The notes under the pieces are model-generated. The model was not told the origin of the DNA. It did not search any database and saw only the letters and a program-made list of their open reading frames with translations. Shown here in pieces: positions 7,050-9,322 of a DNA stretch of 9,322 nucleotides. The position numbers were made by a program, and so were the translations under genes. The DNA is from an uncultured delta proteobacterium (lineage in GTDB: Bacteria; RBG-13-61-14; DRUE01): the NCBI GenBank assembly GCA_903897985.1, contig CAIUDS010000192.1:1-9322 (forward strand), read 5' to 3'. Each line of letters starts with the position of its first letter. The stretch's first letter is position 1.

Positions 7050-8423
7050 TCAAGCTTTGAGTCTTTCCCTGAGTTCCTTGACCATCTCCTGCAGTAGCCT
7101 CATTTTATTCTCGATTTCGCTCACCATCCGCAGGATTTCTTTTTTCTCGAGCGCCGCGGCTGCGGCTTCGGACCGGACCGAGTCAACCGACATCGCCTTG
7201 ACCTGCTTTTCCATGGACAAGGGCTCGGCCGGCTTCGGCTCCGGCTCGGATATGGACACGGTTTCCCGGGTCAGGACAATGCCCGGATCCGGCGGAGACA
7301 ACAACGGGACCTGCTCCGACTCCGCGCCCCAAAAAGGAGGTTCCTCCTTCTCCGACTTTTCTTCCGCTTTTGTCGCCGGCGCTTCCGTTTTGAGTTCTTC
7401 CCTGGGCGGGGCGCCAAGTTCCATGCCCAACTCCACCACATTTTCTTCCGGTTTAGGTCCGGTTTCCTCTTTCGGAGGCTCCAAGTCCCGCATCTGGCCA
7501 GGGAAAAAATCGGACATGGCGTCCGACTCTTTGGCCGGCTCGGCCGGGGGCGCGGTCTGTTCCTTGTCCTCCGGAGCGGCCGGGGAACTATCCGGCGAAG
7601 AAATCCTTTCCTTGACCGCGGGCATGGTTTCCGCGCTTTCCCACAATTCGTCGGTATCCTCGCCCGCAAATTCTTTCTTGGCCCCGGATTCTTCGGTCAC
7701 CGGGACCGCCTTCGACTCCGGTTCCTGGGCTTGCTCCGCCGCCCCCAGGTTCGGCAGATTCACATTCAAGGCCTCTTTGGAAGTTATCTCAGCTTCCGGA
7801 TTTTGCACGAGTCCATCGTCCAAGGCCACCGGCTCGTCCCCGATTGCAATGGGCTCTTCCGCGGGCTTTTCCATTTCTTTTCCACCCAAAAGCTCTTCCG
7901 TTTCCGATTTCGATCTCGCGCCCTCCAGCAACTCGATATCCCCGGAATTATTCTTGCGGAAGGCCTTCTTCACCGGCTTCACCGTGCCCACCGGCACTTT
8001 CTCGGGCAAGGTCCGGCTGAACTCTTCGAGCTGGCTGTCCATCGCTATCACCAGCCGGACCGTCATCCCGGTCAGTTTCTCCAGATCCTCTTTCAGGTTC
8101 GCTCGGTCCGGGTCGCAAACCGCCACCACCAGGTCACCGTTTTCCTCCTTGATCGGAACCGCCATCAAGGCCACGCCCTTGTCCCGGCTGATTTTCCTCT
8201 TTACCCCTTCCGGGATTTTGACCTGGTTCAGGTCAACCAGATCCATTTCCCATTGTTCCGCAATGACCTCAAAAAGTTTCCGCTCCTCAATATAACCAAG
8301 CTCCAGCAAGGCCTTGCCCAGCCGGATCTTCCATTTGCGCTGATGGCTCAACGCGGCCACCAGCTGGAATTCGGTTACCAGTCCCTTTTCTTCCAATAAT
8401 ATCCCTATCTTCTTCCTGCCCAT
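7050..8423 (-). CDS. Orphan MshEN-domain protein (probable c-di-GMP receptor) with acidic linker and coiled coil
   Basis: The 457-residue protein starts with the N-terminal domain of GspE/PilB/MshE secretion ATPases (residues about 5-137) but has no ATPase domain: no Walker motifs and no Cys4 zinc element. Residues 5-28 and 34-57 each fit the pattern (R/K)-(L/I)-G-x2-L-x3-G-x6-L-x3-(L/I)-x2-Q, two 24-residue motifs with a 5-residue spacer, matching the arrangement known to bind cyclic di-GMP in MshEN. The subdomain that follows, with LVVAVCDPDRANL and LTGMTVRLVIA, completes the fold. Residues about 140-405 are rich in Glu, Pro, Ala and Ser and look disordered. Residues 420-456 form a probable coiled coil. 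There is no signal peptide, so it is cytoplasmic. The ATG at 8423 has GAGAGG (8431-8436) 7 bases upstream. It is the first gene of the operon with two glycosyltransferases, suggesting an adaptor that senses c-di-GMP; that role is inference. Confidence 0.8.
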   Translation of the reverse strand: MGRKKIGILLEEKGLVTEFQLVAALSHQRKWKIRLGKALLELGYIEERKLFEVIAEQWEMDLVDLNQVKIPEGVKRKISRDKGVALMAVPIKEENGDLVVAVCDPDRANLKEDLEKLTGMTVRLVIAMDSQLEEFSRTLPEKVPVGTVKPVKKAFRKNNSGDIELLEGARSKSETEELLGGKEMEKPAEEPIAIGDEPVALDDGLVQNPEAEITSKEALNVNLPNLGAAEQAQEPESKAVPVTEESGAKKEFAGEDTDELWESAETMPAVKERISSPDSSPAAPEDKEQTAPPAEPAKESDAMSDFFPGQMRDLEPPKEETGPKPEENVVELGMELGAPPREELKTEAPATKAEEKSEKEEPPFWGAESEQVPLLSPPDPGIVLTRETVSISEPEPKPAEPLSMEKQVKAMSVDSVRSEAAAAALEKKEILRMVSEIENKMRLLQEMVKELRERLKA

Positions 8424-8443
8424 GTCAAAACCTCTCTAGGAAC

Positions 8444-8472
8444 ATTTTACACTTTTTGCTGGTTTTTGGCAA
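8444..8472 (-). promoter_or_regulatory. Sigma-70-like promoter for the MshEN-glycosyltransferase operon
   Basis: Read on the minus strand, TTGCCA (8467-8472) and TAAAAT (8444-8449) are separated by exactly 17 bases, each matching five of six consensus positions. Transcription would begin near 8437, giving a leader of only about 14 bases with the GAGAGG ribosome site near its 5' end. The surrounding 112-base divergent gap is AT-rich. The match is good but unproven, and the short leader is a mild point against it. On the plus strand only weak elements (TATGAT at 8504, TAAAAT at 8512) precede the divergent gene. Confidence 0.45.
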
Positions 8473-8535
8473 TTTTTGCTGCCGAAGGATTTGATTTCGC
8501 GGATATGATGATAAAATTTGCGGAAATGGTGAACC

Positions 8536-9201
8536 ATGAATGAAAGCCGGCCCCGGATCGAGGTGATTTTCAAGGAAACCTTCCGCCAATCGCTCCATTG
8601 CGCGGTGGCGCTGTTTATCATTCCGCTGCGCTGGCTCGGATTTTGGTATGCGCTCGGTTTTGCCGCGGTCTCTTTTTTCTGGAACTTGCTGGCCATGCCC
8701 AGACTGTTTGCGGACACCCTGCGGCCGCAGGAAAAGGCCAAGGGCCGCTCGCCAGGGATGCTGGTCTATTCCGGCTCGATCCTGCTGATGGCGGCCCTGT
8801 TTCCCCTGCCGGTCTTGGCCGCGGGCTGGGCGGTGTTAAGTCTGGCAGACGGCCTGGCAACCCTGGTGGGGAAATTATTCGGCCAAAAAAGCCTGTCCTG
8901 GAACCCTGATAAAACCTGGGTCGGTTCAATGACTTTTTTCGTTTCCGGCTCGGTCTTCGGATGGCTGGCGCTGATCTGGACCGGAGAGAATTTGGCGGGC
9001 TCGAGTCCATTCTGGACTCAGTCCCTGGGAATCAGCCGGGTATCATGGTCTGATCCGGGGCAACTGCTCCTTTATTCGGTGAGCGCCGGCCTGATCTCCG
9101 CCTGGGTGGAAAGCCTGCCTTGGAAAAAAATTGACGACAACCTGGCGGCGCCCCTGGCCTATGCCCTGGTTTTGACCGTCCTGCTGTTTCTGGGGCATTG
9201 A
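8536..9201 (+). CDS. Dolichol kinase/phytol kinase-like (CTP-dependent lipid kinase family) membrane protein
   Basis: The 221-residue product has about six hydrophobic segments and little soluble sequence. It carries the marks of the Sec59/VTE5/DGK1 group related to CdsA cytidylyltransferases: LADGLATLVGKLFG (residues 103-116, with Asp105), NPDKTWVGS (123-131, with Lys126-Thr127), and ESLPWKKIDDNLAAPL (192-207, with Asp200-Asp201-Asn202). Members phosphorylate lipid alcohols such as dolichol, phytol or diacylglycerol, usually with CTP; a phosphatidate cytidylyltransferase label is also common for such proteins. The exact substrate cannot be read from sequence. Its length fits the bacterial members. 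The ATG at 8536 is chosen because it gives the full first segment; a weak GGTGA lies just before it. It is divergent from an operon of two polyprenyl-phosphate-dependent-type glycosyltransferases, so a role in making or recycling the lipid carrier is attractive, but this is inference. Confidence 0.75.
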   Translation: MNESRPRIEVIFKETFRQSLHCAVALFIIPLRWLGFWYALGFAAVSFFWNLLAMPRLFADTLRPQEKAKGRSPGMLVYSGSILLMAALFPLPVLAAGWAVLSLADGLATLVGKLFGQKSLSWNPDKTWVGSMTFFVSGSVFGWLALIWTGENLAGSSPFWTQSLGISRVSWSDPGQLLLYSVSAGLISAWVESLPWKKIDDNLAAPLAYALVLTVLLFLGH

Positions 9202-9246
9202 ATTTCAATTTTTACCCGGGGCGAATTGTGTTAATCTAAGGTGCAG

Positions 9247-9322
9247 ATGACACGCAAGTATTGGATGCTTTTATTGGCGATTGTTTTCTCGTGCTCCAAG
9301 CCGGAACCGGATTTAAAGAGCC
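9247..9322 (+). CDS. Lipoprotein, N-terminal fragment (runs off the window)
   Basis: An ATG at 9247 opens a frame that continues to the right edge, giving 25 residues. They form a lipoprotein signal: MTRKYW, a hydrophobic run MLLLAIVF, then Ser-Cys (Cys16), followed by SKPEPDLKS. AAGGTG lies close upstream and a GTG at 9241 is an alternative start two codons earlier. The stretch after the cysteine resembles that of the lipoprotein cyclophilin at 312 (SCHKTREPELKP), but 25 residues are too few to assign a family. The 45-base gap after the lipid kinase-like gene could allow either co-transcription or a weak promoter of its own. Confidence 0.6.
   Translation, partial: MTRKYWMLLLAIVFSCSKPEPDLKS

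Noticed and set aside
6904..8295. Long Ser-rich open frame of 463 codons on the + strand, antisense to the MshEN gene
   Set aside because: Its low-complexity serine-rich product is the mirror of the Glu-rich linker codons on the minus strand. The minus-strand frame has a real domain, ribosome site and promoter.
7050..8423. Full GspE/PilB-type secretion ATPase
   Set aside because: Only the N-domain matches. The remainder is acidic linker and coiled coil with no Walker A or B motif, and no secretion or pilus genes are nearby.
8491..8517. Plus-strand promoter (TTGATT with TAAAAT) for the lipid kinase-like gene
   Set aside because: The spacer is only 15 bases and the predicted transcript would start about 12 bases before the ATG.
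9211..9237. Promoter (TTTACC with TAATCT) for the edge lipoprotein
   Set aside because: The spacer is 15 bases and the start point would fall almost on the ATG, leaving no room for the ribosome site.

Overview
This is a protein-dense stretch of bacterial chromosome. The GC content looks to be in the mid-to-high fifties by eye; I did not compute it. Two lipoprotein-type signal sequences, a cyclophilin, an SppA protease, membrane glycosyltransferases and clear Shine-Dalgarno sites point to a bacterium, probably Gram-negative. Non-ATG (TTG) starts and an orphan type II secretion/type IV pilus N-domain would suit an uncultured lineage such as Aminicenantota, Acidobacteriota or Omnitrophota, but that assignment is a guess. 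I see no rRNA, tRNA, CRISPR array, phage or insertion-sequence gene, and no gap longer than about 115 bases between genes.

Left block (1-3535, + strand). Five genes are tightly spaced and probably co-transcribed: the 3' end of an FG-GAP repeat protein, a lipoprotein cyclophilin whose catalytic arginine is replaced, an SppA-type signal peptide peptidase whose ATG overlaps the cyclophilin stop codon, and two paralogous small proteins with a zinc ribbon at each end and a DUF2007-like domain between. The theme is envelope protein folding and turnover, followed by a pair of probable binding or regulatory proteins.

Middle block (3600-8423, - strand). This three-gene operon reads right to left. It begins with an orphan MshEN-type protein carrying both copies of the 24-residue cyclic-di-GMP-binding pattern, a long acidic linker and a C-terminal coiled coil, but no ATPase domain. 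Two GT-C/family-39-like integral membrane glycosyltransferases follow. They overlap by 8 bases, and the second carries three TPR repeats at its C terminus. A good sigma-70-like promoter lies just upstream. The natural reading is lipid-linked sugar transfer outside the cytoplasmic membrane, possibly under c-di-GMP control; that control is inference.

Right block (8536-9322, + strand). Divergent from the operon is a small polytopic membrane protein of the dolichol kinase/phytol kinase/CTP-dependent lipid kinase family. It could supply or recycle polyprenyl-phosphate carriers of the kind GT-C enzymes use. The window ends inside the signal peptide of another lipoprotein.

The most interesting unit is the MshEN-GT-GT operon with the divergent lipid kinase-like gene. 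The paired zinc-ribbon/DUF2007 proteins and the catalytically altered cyclophilin are second-tier curiosities.
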